Shown: positions 1-11,114 of the stretch, piece by piece
How the letters are laid out: each line of letters begins with the position of its first letter
Position numbering within the stretch: the stretch's first letter is position 1
Assembly: GCA_947652605.1 (NCBI GenBank)
Contig: OX393579.1
Span: 41,174,970-41,238,969 of the forward strand
Reading direction: 5' to 3'
Length of the DNA stretch: 64,000 nt
Source: Elmis aenea
Lineage: Eukaryota; Arthropoda; Insecta; Coleoptera; Elmidae
The notes under the pieces: model-generated
Databases searched by the model: none
What the model was told of the DNA's origin: nothing
What the model saw: only the letters and a program-made list of their open reading frames with translations
Program-made: the position numbers and the translations under genes

Positions 1-864
1 GATAATGCTTACCTTGATCGGCTAAAGCGACACAAGTCGAAAAAATACACCTTTTCTCTTTTACTTTATTTCGGAACAATGACACAACACAAAATATCAC
101 ACTTTTAAACTTGTCAACAACCACGACTTGCACGGCACAATTAAAAATAAGACACTATTGCACAAGTTATCACAGACTCACCCCGAACAGTAAGAACGAC
201 ATAACTGTACTCTGATGCCAAAATTATGAAGCTAAAATCATACACTTTTGATGATTGGTCGAGTGGTGATTCTGCAATTTGTTTATAGTGACAGCTCAAA
301 AAACGTGTTTTTTGAGTTGTGTCACTTCTGAAGCAAGGGTGCGATATATTTAAAAAAAAAAAACATTTTAATAGACTTATTTATTTTCAAGTACTGCTGT
401 TTCATAATTAAATTTCAGGCACAATTATATTAAGTAGTTTAAAATCTACAAGAATGCATAGAACCGGTTTCCAGGGTTTGAACTGTTTCATTTTGTGGAC
501 GATTTAATAAAATCTAAGCTTTAGTAATGGAGAATTTTACTCACTCGGATATTTTGTTTTTAATGTTTTGGCTCTAGCTAAGCGTACTTGCTATCAAGCA
601 ATGAACTTAGCAAAATGACTCCACAACCCCAATCCCTTTGCTTTTAATTAGAACTGCGGTTAACAGTTTCAAATACATTAGAGAGCGGCGCTGAACAGAA
701 ATTGTAGGTTTATGTGCACTTTAGGCACTACGCGTTGATGCTAATTACTAATTATATGTTAATATATGTATACGCGATTTTATAAGGTAATTAAATATTT
801 CGAATTCTCGCTAAATGTTAAGCAAAATGGAGTCATTTTGATAATTTATGAAAATATCTAAATA
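1..864. other. AT-rich stretch, no gene seen
   Basis: No open frame with recognisable protein content and no clear repeat boundary. The segment ends where a mariner-like terminus begins. Confidence 0.5.
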
Positions 865-1440
865 CGTGGTGCCACCGAAAAGTTCCCAGAATACAAAAAT
901 TTAAAACTAATGATATCATCTCTTTAAAAGTATTTGCTTAATGCAGGAATGCATCGGCCCCAGCGTGATTTTAATTTTTGGAAACGCTGCTGAAAATAAT
1001 TTCCTGTCAACCTCTTCATCACGTACTTCTGGAATATCCTCTATTGTGTTAAATTGTTTCCTTTTTAGCTTCATTTTCATTATGGGAAACAAAAAAAAGG
1101 GGTGGGGAATGACAGTCGTGTTCGTAAAAACCAAAAACTCACGCATGATGACTGAAGAATGTTCCGGCGCATTGTTCTTGAAGCTGCCTCAAGTTCCAAG
1201 TTCTTTTGGCATAATTTGCTGGCAAGTTTTGTATGACAAAACTTAAGCTTCACGAACTTCGCGAATTGTTTGCGGACAATTTGTACGAATTTTTTCATAA
1301 ACTCTGGCGATGTTTGCCTTTGTGATGTCAGTTGAAGGTTGCCCAGAACGTTCGTCATTGTCAACGGATGTTCTGCGGTTTTGAAAACGTTTAAACCACT
1401 TGTAGCTAACTCAGATCTATAGCTCTATTACTTAAACATT
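865..1440 (-). pseudogene. Tc1/mariner-type transposase remnant
   Basis: Read on the minus strand, several frames give mariner transposase signatures. Near 1415-1340 there is a helix-turn-helix end (WFKRF) followed by NDERSGQPSTDI and an IREVREA-like helix. Near 1130-950 there is the C-terminal HPFFLFPIMKMKLKRKQF block, matching the mariner PSDYFLFPKLK region. The catalytic centre between them is missing and the frame shifts several times, so no transposase can be made. A mariner-like terminus (GTGCCACCGAAAAGTTCCC) lies at about 868, on the 3' side of the gene. The 5' part is cut where the next repeat starts at 1441. The family is clear; the subfamily is not. Confidence 0.75.
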
Positions 1441-1958
1441 AGGTCTGTTCCAGCAGGACCATGTACGATTCATCGAACGGCCAGGAGCATGCGCAGTATC
1501 AAAATAGCGTGCTATTACAGTATATTACATAACAAGAGTTGTAAGAAGCATAAGTAATTGCTTTACAACTCGTGTTCTGTAGCTTACTTTTTCTACGATC
1601 ACATAATACGATTTAACGGCTTTTTGGCTACTATACACATGTGATTATATTGTCTTGTCAATTTAGGCGTAAGCCTACTTTGACATTTCTAGACAAGTGT
1701 GTGTTTTGCTTAACGCGCGTTATAACTCACTTACTAGGCATGCAGGAAGTTTGACGTCAGTCTGCTTTGATCATATTTTTAAAAAACCGTGCTTTTTTCT
1801 TACCGTGCGTAAGGACCCACTTACTATGCATGCAGGCTGTTCGATAAGAGTCATTTACATTATTGGTCGTAGAAAAAAGACTATATTGCACGCTTTACCG
1901 ATACTGCGCATGCTCCTGACATTCGTTAAATCGTCCATAGCACTGCTGGAACAAACCT
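1441..1958. mobile_element. Non-autonomous TIR element, about 518 bp
   Basis: The first and last 60 or so bases are inverted repeats of each other: the left end starts AGGTCTGTTCCAGCAG and the right end is the reverse complement of AGGTTTGTTCCAGCAG, and both arms share GGAGCATGCGCAGTATC. The interior holds an imperfect tandem duplication of about 86 bp (near 1700-1850), each copy carrying CACTTACTA-GCATGCAGG. No transposase is present and no unambiguous target duplication was found, so the superfamily is open. It abuts the mariner remnant. Apparent open frames inside it are repeat sequence, not genes. Confidence 0.6.
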
Positions 1959-2974
1959 CTTGTTCCAACATGTCGTGTGTCTGCGCCGCTGTCTTCTCGA
2001 GTTTAAAAACAAATTTAATACAAACTTTTTGGTCCTTCAAGTCAGCCATGACGACAATCGCGAAACATCAAAAACATTTCGTCACAAAATTGTACAATAC
2101 TTGTACAATAATATAAATGTGGCCTTCCTAGGCAACAAAAAGCGCTAGACGGGTTAATTAGTGATACTAGAGGCTGGACTTTCGGCACAGCTTTGTACCA
2201 CAAGTCATTTCCGGGAACTGTTAAGTAGCACCACCTACAATACACAATACAGTGTTTTTCGTTTTAATTATCTGGTCGTTTTTTAAGGTACGATTTTCTA
2301 ATTTTTAAGTTATCATATTAGTCAAAAAAAGCGACATTTTAAAACCTTGTGTGTACAATTTTATCACTAGTGTAATGGGAAACCATCTTAATGAAGATAT
2401 TCTTATTCGATTAATTTGGGATTTTTGAGACATAAAAAAATTGAAATATTTTGGCTTTGGTTAAACGACAATATTTTTCCAAAACTCACCCAGCACCTTA
2501 TTTCTGTCGGTTATGTAGTTAAGGCAGAAGTTGTTGTTTTGGTTGAATATAAGGAAATTACTTGTATGCATAACAGCATACTTATTATAGTGCATTAGCT
2601 GGTTAGACTAGGTAGGTGGTTTCAAGCATACAAATTATGCAGTGTTTTGCACTGCAAGTACATCTACTTTCATTATATTACTGTGTTAATATCACAAAAT
2701 AATAGAATGCCCCAAGTATATTTAAGATAATGATCATTAAGTACAGAGGAAAGCTAACAGAAATTCACTTAATGTATTTCCTACACTACCAATTATATTT
2801 TCTCCTAAGCTTTTGGTATTTAAACTTATTATATTGCAGTATTTAATTTAAAGTCTGGAATAATGTTAACTTGTTCAAAATCATGCAGTTCATATTCACA
2901 ACGCACATGAACATGTCTATAACTGTGTAAAAAAATATAGGGTGTTGTATTTAAGATAATTAATGATCGATTTT
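1959..2974. other. AT-rich stretch, no gene seen
   Basis: Short chance frames only. A small direct repeat of TTGTACAATA sits near 2090-2110. Nothing supports a gene. Confidence 0.4.
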
Positions 2975-3725
2975 CCTTTGGGTTGCTGTACTGCGACCTA
3001 CTGGTCTATTACTCTGGTGATAGCCCCTTAAAATAAAAGAAGTCCTGTGCTTTTGCAAATTCTCCAGGATTTTATTTAAGGGTGTGTGTCTTAAATCTTC
3101 TTGGTTGGTTTTTTCATCCCCAGTCTACGCCGATAAGGTGGAATCCTTCACACTGGCATATTACGTGAAGAGGTTTCTTCTTCTTCAACACATCCTCTGC
3201 ATATACCGGTATCTGAGAGCCCTATGGTGCAGAAGTGTTTGTTTAGTCAACAGTGTCTTGTGATAAGTCCTGTGGCTGCTCTGATGTCTGCCCTGCTTAT
3301 CCTAAAAATTTCTTTTGTCTTTTCCTTTGAGACATTGAAAGGATAGCCTTAGAATCCGCCGCTTTTTTCCAGTAAGTATTGTGCGCCTGTATTAATATAC
3401 GTCATTTAGACATCGCTCGGCTGTTCTATGGATGTGTCAATTGCGGGTTCTGGTTCGAAGAAAGGCGTCTCGCTGCCAATTTTGGCTAGGCGATCTGCCT
3501 TTTCGTTACGTGGTATGTTGTTGTGCTCTGCATACCATACCAGTTTAACATTATTTCTGCTTCTTAGCACGTTAAGTGTCCGGATGCAGTACAGACTAAG
3601 TCCTGAGTTGACTTCCGAAGAACCAAGATTTTTTAAGGTTGCTTGGCTGTCGGACACTATGAAGATTCTTTTATTATTCAAATGTCTTTCTAATAGTGTT
3701 ATTGCACAAACGATTTTATTGTGAT
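2975..3725 (-). pseudogene. LINE 3' end with RNase H domain
   Basis: The minus strand from about 3722 encodes KIVCAITLLERHLNNKRI, then IFIVSDSQATLKNL and NIPRNEKADRLAKIGSETP. These match the DSQ and NEKAD blocks of the RNase H domain that follows reverse transcriptase in some insect non-LTR retrotransposons (I/R1/Jockey-group elements). After a stop near 3400, the next frame reads ISRADIRAATGLITRHC, then CRGCVEEEETSS, the usual post-RNase H tail with a Cys-rich knuckle. Stops and frameshifts make it dead. It is 5'-truncated: the RT itself is absent. The 3' end near 2975-3060 is AT-rich untranslated sequence. Confidence 0.8.
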
Positions 3726-4722
3726 ATCTTCAAAAATATTCTAGATATTTGCCTGTTTTTATACTTTTGCCCAGCTCTTTATACAAAAAATTATGCATAT
3801 TTGTTTCTATCACGCTATGCGCGAAATATATTTTATATTATTTGTTAAGAATAGAAAATATGATAATTAATGTAAATGTTTCACTTAAAGTATATAAATT
3901 GATATTATATGAAATTCATAATATTATGAATTATATATTATATCGGTTTCCGGTAGTTAAATTATAAAATACATATTTATATTATTTGATACTTCAGCTA
4001 GTTATTGCGTACATTGCTTAGTTATTATATAAAATAACGTTACCGTACAAAATAAGTATAAGCGTATAAACACATCAATAAAAACCAATCTACTTGTATT
4101 ATCTTAAATTTGCTTATTACTCAAAAAGAGCTAACAACTTTTAATCTGACCTTCTATTACCGACCAAATGAATGAGGGTCAGGTTGAAGGTTGGTTAAAG
4201 CTTCTTTTGTTTTAATGAAAATAAACATTTTGGGTTTCTTTTTAACATTTACTTTAAGAAAAGCTTAAACTTACCTATAATCTGACCCTCTTTTACTGAT
4301 ATAAATAATTGTTTTTGGTATTTATAAACGTGGCATTCGTTATTTACACGAAAAATATTTTCTTACACACTTTACACAGGTCGCTGCCACTATTCTATGG
4401 AATAATAAGCTAAAGTATAGAATAGCGAACTTTTTCACATTTTTTTTTGCAATGGACTACCGTTTGTTTTTAACTTTTTAATTTTTCATGCCATATTATT
4501 TGTGTCATGTACTTTGCCATGTCATAACTTTTGCCCAAATAATTGTAGATATTTTGGGACAATAAAAAAAAGTCTGCATTAATAATGTAATCATACGAGT
4601 ATACTGTAAAATAAATTTAAATTCACTCATCATTGGCCAGTCGGTGGTAGTGGAACGCAATACTTTTAACAGCATTGATGCGTTTTATTCTTTATTCGTT
4701 TCTCTAATAAAAGTGTTTTATG
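3726..4722. other. AT-rich stretch, no gene seen
   Basis: Very AT-rich, with many short ATTATA tracts. Near 4140-4300 a short motif (TAATCTGACC and its complement GGTCAG) occurs three times in both orientations, perhaps a small decayed inverted repeat. No coding signal. Confidence 0.4.
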
Positions 4723-4730
4723 GTTTACAT

Positions 4731-5066
4731 CAGGGCTGTGGATTCGGAGTCGGAGTCGGAGTCGGAGTTTAGAAGGAATTTCTGGTCAGTGGAGTCGGAG
4801 TCGGAGTCGGAAAAAATGTACCGACTCCGACTCCGACTCCGGGTTCAACAAAAAATTGCGAGATAGTCCTTTGCCGCAAAATTTAAGCTCAAATTTTAAA
4901 TAATTTTTTTATATTTCTTTTTTTTTTTCTTATATTGCACATCATAATTAATTTTGTCGGAGTCGGAGTCGGAGTCGGAGTCGGAGTCGGAGTCGAACTA
5001 CTAAAATTATCAGGAGTCGGAGTCGGAGTCGGAGTCGACTTTTTTCTTACCGACTCCGCAGCCCTG
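4731..5066. mobile_element. Complete hAT-type MITE rich in GGAGTC hexamers
   Basis: The element starts CAGGGCTGTGGATTCGGAG and ends with the complement (CTCCGCAGCCCTG). It is flanked by an exact 8-bp duplication GTTTACAT at 4723-4730 and 5067-5074. An 8-bp duplication and CAGGG termini are hAT hallmarks. The body is made of GGAGTC runs in both orientations around an AT-rich centre, so it can fold into a long hairpin. It has no coding capacity and needs a transposase from elsewhere. The perfect duplication suggests a fairly recent insertion. Confidence 0.88.
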
Positions 5067-5074
5067 GTTTACAT

Positions 5075-6447
5075 ACCTGTTATTTTATTGACAGAATTAT
5101 ATTGACTACACGAGGTTTTCAAAGTGGTGTGAAGACTTAATTTTTATGTCCTAATTCATTCGTGATATAAAACAAATAAAATAATTTCGCTAAAATAAAT
5201 ATAGAAACTATTACGAATAAAACTTTAATTTATACGTCCATTCAATCGTCTTAGTTTGCATATTTGCTCATGTGAAAGATTGGCACACCTCTGTTTATTA
5301 TTGCAGGATACTCAGCCAACATTTTATCATCCTGACATCTGTGCACCGCGTGCTTAATCATTCTAATGTTTAGTTAATTTGATATTTGTTCGTCCTAGTT
5401 TCACAAGGGCAATGACTTACTATTTTACATTAAATATTTTTTTTTATTTAATTGTTATTTATATAATGAAAATGATAACACCATTTTAATTAATTTTCTC
5501 CTTTTTATGTCATATCCATTCTCATCCAAAAAGTTCAATGTAAGAAGAAACCTCTTATACGGTCGAATTCTTTCTACTCGATACACATTCCGTCTTTACA
5601 AATTTTTCGCTTTAGTAAAAATTCTTGAATAGACCCTAGGTTCGATAAACCGTCGTTGTTATTAAATATCAGGATAAAAATATTAGAGCAAAGAAATGCC
5701 AGAATGATTAATGATGATCAAATAAACCATCATTCACAGAAACTTTGTAGAAAGCCGAACGTTCTCGCTACATCTAGCATTATTGACGGAAACAAATCGA
5801 TTAAATTGAAAAAGTAGTGCAGTTTTGTTACTTTAATACAATAAGAAAAAAAAAAGTTTTGTGATGTTGATTTACAGCATAAAAAAACGTCATTGGTTTA
5901 CTAACAAATAACTCATTATAACTATAATAACTTTTTTAAAAAGTAAGTTTTGCCAAATATCAAGATTGGTTCATAATATCGAAATATGTGTACGGGCTAA
6001 AAGAAGCATTTTACTTTCTGATTTATGGTTTTAAGACTGTATTATCTGGACAGGTTCACGTTTAGCCCATTATTCATTGGTTAATGAAATGAAGTTAAAA
6101 AGAAGTGAAAACGAAATTTAATTACAGAATGTAAAATAAATTAAACTGTCTATTTCAAGTAACCTTTACAAATTAAACATAATTGACTTCATTATTAAGA
6201 AATAAATTAGGATGATTAATCGATTATGACGCTTTTTAATTAAAAAATCAGTTAATGTGTAAGATGATATATGGATGCACGGCATTACAAAACGCTTTAC
6301 ATAGCATTTTAAATTTAACCTTGAGGTCGCCATCTAACTCTTGCTGCTAATCGTTACGTTGACACGTTGTTTTGCAAATCGAAGGTTTTTTTTTGTTTTT
6401 TTTTAGTTTTAAATAATGTTACCATCTAGTCTTAGACTAATAGGTAA
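5075..6447. other. AT-rich stretch, no gene seen
   Basis: No protein similarity and no repeat boundary I can define. Long A and T runs occur near 5430, 5840 and 6390. Confidence 0.4.
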
Positions 6448-6773
6448 CTAATGCCCGGTTTCTCCGACACATCTCAAGATCGAACTTATATAAGCCCGCC
6501 TTATATTTAAGACCGTCTCAAGATACCAATGCGTTGCACAGAAAACATATTCCGGAATCTGTTAGACATCTCAGCTAATTGTAAGTTAGAACTCGGTTTG
6601 GCAACGTTGCAAGAAGTCGGCACATTTTAGCGGCAGATTGAAATGGCTAGTTTTCATTGGCCATTTACATCACAGCTGTTAAAACGGCTCCCTGTGACAT
6701 CTTGTTGTTGCTATCAGCTGTTAGTCACATATAAAGTTACAGTTCGGTGTTTATTATTTTATTTTGTGTTGAA

Positions 6774-6845
6774 ATGGCGGAAAAAAAAATTATACCATGG
6801 AGGAAAAACAATTATTAGTTAGCTTGGTGAAAGAACATAAATAAA
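6774..6845 (+). pseudogene. Harbinger Myb/SANT-like second ORF, 5' scrap
   Basis: An ATG at 6774 starts MAEKKIIPWRKN. One frame over, the same stretch reads YTMEEKQLLVSLVKEHK, which resembles the first helix of the Myb/SANT-like DNA-binding protein encoded beside Harbinger transposases. A frameshift and a stop follow, and the fold-back at 6857 cuts the rest. Orientation is opposite to the transposase piece, as is common in Harbinger elements. Short, so the call is moderate. Confidence 0.5.
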
Positions 6846-6856
6846 TAGATTATGTA

Positions 6857-7783
6857 TACAGAGTGTTTGAAATTCGAGTTTAAGCATGGGGTTCTCGCTT
6901 ATTATAATAGCTAGAGTATAGGTTTAAATTTGGCAAAGTTGATAAATTTGGTGCTCATTAATAATCCAAAGAGAAATTGGAAATATCTCAAACGATGTCC
7001 GAGAAAATTTGGAAAAACTGGAAAATACGATTTTTGAAAATCGTCTATAACTCCTTTGGAGTATGAAATATTTCAAATGTGTAAAAACATTGCCGAAGCA
7101 ACGTTTTAAGCCGAATCGGATGGTAGTCACAAATTTTTCTTAGATCGATTCGTTTTTGTTTTATGACAACCAACTTTGTTTTTGCTTATGGGCGCAAGTT
7201 TTGCTATTTACATTATCAAATAGCATTTATTTTTCTAAATCCATTGATGTATCACACATGGTATTTTACTTTTTCTTTTATTGTCAAATTTCAAAAAATA
7301 CGTTTTAAACAATAACCATTATAAATCAGGTTGGCCGGTCATTGTAGTTTATGTTGTTTCCATGACAACCGATCAACAATCTAAAACTTTTAAAGGCCTG
7401 TTAGTCGTAAAAATGAACTTTAATAACGATGAAAAACGCGATATGCTGCCCATAAAAAAAAACAAAGTTGGTTGTCTAAAACAAAAACGAATCGACCTAG
7501 GAAAAATTTGTGACCACCATCCGATTCGGCTTAAAAAGTTGCTTGGGCAACTTTTTTACACATTTAAAATATTTCAAAGTCCAAAGGAGTTATAAACGAT
7601 TTTTAAAAATCGTATTTTCCAGTTTTTCCTAATTTTCTCGGATACTGTTTGAGATATTTCCAATTTCTCTTTGGATTAATAATGAGCACCAAATTTAGCA
7701 ACTTTGCCAATTTTAAACCTATACTCTAGCTATTATAATACGCGAGATCCCCATGCTTAAACTCGAATTTCAAACACCCTGTA
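6857..7783. mobile_element. TA-flanked fold-back element inside Harbinger
   Basis: The termini are TACAGAGTGTTTGAAATTCG and its near complement ending CAAACACCCTGTA, with TA on both sides. Arms of about 330 bp (6857-7190 and 7450-7783) are inverted copies of each other, separated by a loop of about 250 bp. The insertion falls exactly after codon 64 of the Harbinger transposase fragment, so it is younger than that element. No coding capacity. Termini and TA target suggest mobilisation by a Tc1/mariner-like enzyme, but this is inference. Confidence 0.8.
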
Positions 7784-7974
7784 TACTCCAATTGAGGCTC
7801 AATTTGATCTAAGATCACAATAACTGTCTCTTTTGTGAGGCGAAAACGCATAAAAAAACGATCGTATTCGAAATCCGTAAATGGATTTGCGCGAACAAAT
7901 CGCCTTCGAGAAATTACAGGGTCGTACAAGTCATCATCTGCATCATCTATCATATTTATAAAGTCAATGTCCAT
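7784..7974 (-). pseudogene. Harbinger transposase, N-terminal fragment
   Basis: An open minus-strand frame of 64 codons begins MDIDFINMIDDADDD and contains SRRRFVRANPFTDFEYDRF and RFRLTKETVIVILDQIEPQL. This matches the N-terminal region of HARBI1-like nucleases, upstream of the DDE catalytic domain. It stops abruptly at the fold-back insertion, and the remaining 300 or so residues, including all catalytic residues, are absent. The frame continues about 20 codons into the inserted DNA by chance. Related to the Myb/SANT scrap at 6774. Confidence 0.8.
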
Positions 7975-8207
7975 ATTTAAACTTAAACCACAATTTAAAC
8001 AAACATTTAACTACAAAAAAAGCTAATACAAGATAATTTTAGGTTATGTACTCCAGCTCAAGTTCTAGTAAACAGCGACTCAAGATGTGAGCTCAGCTCA
8101 AGTCGAATATGTTCTTAAAATTGCTTGGTGCAACACTTTATACCGTTAAGGCGAACTTAAGATTCAGCTAGATCTTAAGATGTGTCGGAGAAACCGGGCA
8201 TTAGTTC

Positions 8208-8905
8208 TATTCCTAATATACTACTTCTATAAAAAAGTTAAGATGTAAGTCACCCATTGGCGTCTCTTATCTGTTCTAGCATTTGGCACTCTTATCTTGT
8301 GCACTAACACACACTGACTTTTAAACCTTTTTTTTTAAGCACTAATAGTGTCACATTATACCAGCTCAAAGGGTTTTTTCCTTTTGAGTCTCCTGACTAC
8401 ATTTGTGTTCTCGAGAAGCTGGATAGCCTCGATATTCACGTGCTGCAGTAGTCTTTCTTCGTGGCTTCTCGAAAACTTCTGAATTTCTTTGTCTACAAAC
8501 TCTACTCTAAGGTCCCTATGAAGATCATCGTTTCTTAAGTACCAGGGTGCATCTACAATATTCCTTAGTACTTTATTTTGAAAAGTTTGTATTACTTTGA
8601 TGTTGCTTTTTTTGGTACAACCCCAGAGCTATATACCGTAATATGTCCACACTGGTTTTAGTATCTGCTTGTATAGTAGAAGCTTATTATGTACTGACAG
8701 AGCGGAGTTTCTTCCTAAGAGCCAGTAAATTTTTCGATATCTAATACCCAACTCCTCTCTTTTCACCGAAGTTTAGTGTCAAGTGTTAAGCCGAGATATT
8801 TGGCTGTGTTGGCATATGGTATTATCTGACCATTTATGGTTACCGGAGCGTGTTCTATTCGTTTCTTAGTGAAATCAATATGGACTGACTAGGTTTCGTT
8901 AAGGT
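8208..8905 (-). pseudogene. Jockey-like LINE, RT C-terminus and 3' UTR
   Basis: Minus-strand frames give the end of a reverse transcriptase ORF: NGQIIPYANTAKYLGLTLD (thumb region), YKQILKPVWTYGI, LWGCTKKSNIKVIQTFQNK, then LRNDDLHRDLRVEFVDKEIQ and RRLKRKKPFELV followed by a stop at about 8350. This order is typical of insect Jockey-clade LINEs. Frameshifts break the ORF. The 3' UTR includes GACGCCAATGGGTGACTT, which resembles GACACCAACGGGTGGACTC in the LINE copy at 28.3 kb, so the two are related. It butts against the Harbinger end. 5'-truncated, as is usual. Confidence 0.82.
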
Positions 8906-9207
8906 TTCACGTATACCTATACAACATTTAGATCTAACAAGAAAATAGGTTTTACTAAGATTTAAAATCTCAGAGAAAAATTAATAACAGTGTTTTAAAA
9001 CTTCAGTATAATAAGTTACTATTTAAATTCATATTGAAAACATGCTTTTGAACAGTAAAATGTTAAAAACAATTTTAAAAATTTATCATCTCAATAAGTA
9101 ATAGTTATTTAAGTAACAAGACCGGAAAGTGGTACTTTACTGGACGAGTAGACAGTTTTGGGGCGAGCCTTGGCGAGTCCTGAAAGGATACGGGTCCAGT
9201 AAAGACA

Positions 9208-9604
9208 CTTTTTCTGCAACCGGTCAAAAAATCAGTTATTACCAATCAAAGTTTAGGCTTGGAAATACGTCTTTACTGGCCTAGACGAGAAAGTGACTTG
9301 TTGCAATATATTAAGAACCCTTTACCGGCCTAGGCCGGTAAAGTAGCTGGTTGCCATGGTGATGAGTAGTTTTGTTGATTTGCGCTGTCACAATCCATAA
9401 TCAAAAAATAACAACAAACTAGATGTGAGAGCTCGCTTGTTGTTATAACTCATCACCATGGCAATCAGCTACTTTACCAGCCTAGGCCGGTAAAGTGTTG
9501 ATAATACTATTGCAACAAGTCACTTTCTCGCCTAGGCCAGTAAAGACGTATTTTCAAGCGAAAACATTGATTGATAATAACTGATTTTCTGAACGGACGC
9601 AGCA
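9208..9604. repeat. Palindromic element with GGCCTAGGCC hairpins
   Basis: About 105 bp at each end are inverted repeats: AAAATCAGTTATTACCAATC on the left, and the complement of AAAATCAGTTATTATCAATC on the right. Further in, the arms contain TACTTTACCGGCCTAGGCC-type palindromes and GGTTGCCATGGTGATGAG, again inverted about a centre near 9400. The fragment 9121-9207 shares the GTAAAG/GGCGAG theme and may be a flanking part. No coding capacity. A half copy lies at 22,985-23,215. Superfamily unknown. Confidence 0.65.
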
Positions 9605-10219
9605 AAAGTAAATTACAGAAAAAAATTGGATAAAAAATTTCAAATGCACACAGTAAAATGGTTAATTTTACAGTAAATAAACTGTGTGAAGTAGGCGCCG
9701 TAGTGCGATTTGCCATGGCCAACTTCATTCCTGATAATAAAGTTGGCCATGGTATTGCGTAGTAGTTTTGCCATTTATCGAAAGTTGGCCGTATGTACTG
9801 ATTATTGTCAGTTATATGGTTAGGTCAGGTTAGATTAGATCAGCAGAACTATTCTTTAATTTAATTTTCTTTAATTATTTATTTGTGATTTTTTTTTGCA
9901 CAGAAGATATTTAATTTTGCATTTTCTTTTATACTGTGGATTCTTCATTTTTAACCTAGTATTTTGATTTTTTTACTATCTCTTAATATCCTAGCTTATC
10001 ATATTTAAATGTTTTTGCATCTCTTCCGGTATAAAAAGCAGCATAACAGAGGAAGTGAGATGACCGTGGTGTAGACAGTAAAATACGCTAAATCAGTAAA
10101 AATTGTGCTCAAAAACGTATTATTAAAATTTAAATAATTAATATTGCTCGCAGAACCCTCAAAAAAATTTAATAAAGAAACACATGATTAAGTCTGGTGC
10201 CAAGTGATATAAAAACGCA
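9605..10219. other. AT-rich stretch with a short hairpin
   Basis: A compact inverted repeat TGCCATGGCCAACTT / AAGTTGGCCATGGTA at about 9711-9752 would form a 15-bp stem with a 13-base loop. Otherwise there is nothing recognisable. Confidence 0.4.
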
Positions 10220-10227
10220 ATGGGACC

Positions 10228-11106
10228 TAGGGTTTGTCGGTTTTTAAAAATCGGTTTTGAAAAACCGGTTTTTTTGAAAAAAATTATGAATTCGAAAAAC
10301 CGGTTTTTTTAACTAAAAAAACCGGTTTTTAAGCCTAGATTTAACACGTAAAAAATAAATATCTACATAAAAATCTGTACACTTCTGCTTCATTTGCAAA
10401 ATCCAAAAAACATTGTTACAAAAAAATCAAACATATTTCCGCTGGCTTCAAGAATTGATAAAGTCAAGTTATCGGAAAAATATTATCTAGAATTTACCCA
10501 AATTCTGCTATAGAATTGGAAACAAATTTCGATGAAGATGAAGATATTATTAAGGGTTTTTGGATTTGCTGTTTTTGTTAAAAGTTCCTCTATAAATCTA
10601 AGAATTGATTTCTCCATTTCTTCTTTCAAGACATTGTTCTTTTTATTAAAGGCAGCATTTGCAGTATTTGAATCAACTAATAAAAGGATAAAGAATTTGG
10701 GCACACTGTTTGAAGCTTTAAAAACAGTAAGACCCAGCTCAATAGTCAGCGAACCAGTGTTTTCTGTATCTGGTAATTTTGAATCTCAAATACGAACCAG
10801 ATTAAGTCATGATTCCGTAAATGTTTTGTGTTTTTAAAATCATGTTTTCTAAAGAAAAAAGCAAATTAAAAAAAAAAGCTATTTATGGTTTGTTGAAAGT
10901 TTAGAATTTTATTTTTAATTGTTATCTTATCATTTGGTTTTATTTGAAATTTGTTTTATATTTTATAAAATTATGAAATATAAATTATTTTATGACGTTT
11001 TAATTGTTTTTTTAAAACTATTCGAAAACCGGTTTTAACCGGTTTTTTTGGAAAAACTGGTATTCGAAAACCGGTTTTTCAAAAGTTGTTTTTTTTATAA
11101 ACCCTA
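10228..11106 (+). mobile_element. hAT transposon remnant, copy 1
   Basis: Termini TAGGGTTTGTCGGTTTTT and AAACCCTA are flanked by an exact 8-bp duplication ATGGGACC (10220-10227 and 11107-11114). The ends are packed with AACCGGTTTTT motifs in both orientations. Inside is the C-terminus of a hAT transposase on the plus strand. At 879 bp it is a deletion derivative. It shares its ends and interior with the copy at 53,466-54,861. An internal segment of about 100 bp (10,549-10,648) is inverted relative to that copy. Confidence 0.88.
10505..10837 (+). pseudogene. hAT transposase C-terminal fragment
   Basis: The last 55 or so codons of the plus-strand frame, ESTNKRIKNLGTLFEALKTV then SEPVFSVSGNFESQIRTRLS and NVLCF, match the hAT dimerisation region (typically SERVFSxAGN...R..L). 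The preceding codons of this frame are meaningless because the DNA at 10,549-10,648 is inverted: read on the minus strand it gives LKEEMEKSILRFIEELLTK and TANPKTL, which is the correct upstream protein in the copy at 54 kb. The BED zinc finger and catalytic residues are absent. Nonfunctional. Confidence 0.8.
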
Positions 11107-11114
11107 ATGGGACC

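Larger units (their letters stand above)
6448..8203. mobile_element. PIF/Harbinger-type element with nested insertion
   Basis: Inverted termini of about 30 bp bound the element: TAATGCCCGGTTTCTCCGAC on the left and its complement at 8175-8203. Inside are pieces of the two genes typical of Harbinger elements: a Myb/SANT-like start on the plus strand at the left and the transposase N-terminus on the minus strand at the right. The central part is gone and its place is taken by a fold-back element (6857-7783). Harbinger elements normally duplicate a 3-bp TWA target. Here the flanks read TAA and TTA, mirror images, so the exact duplication cannot be fixed. Subterminal CTCAAGAT repeats occur at both ends. 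Confidence 0.8.
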
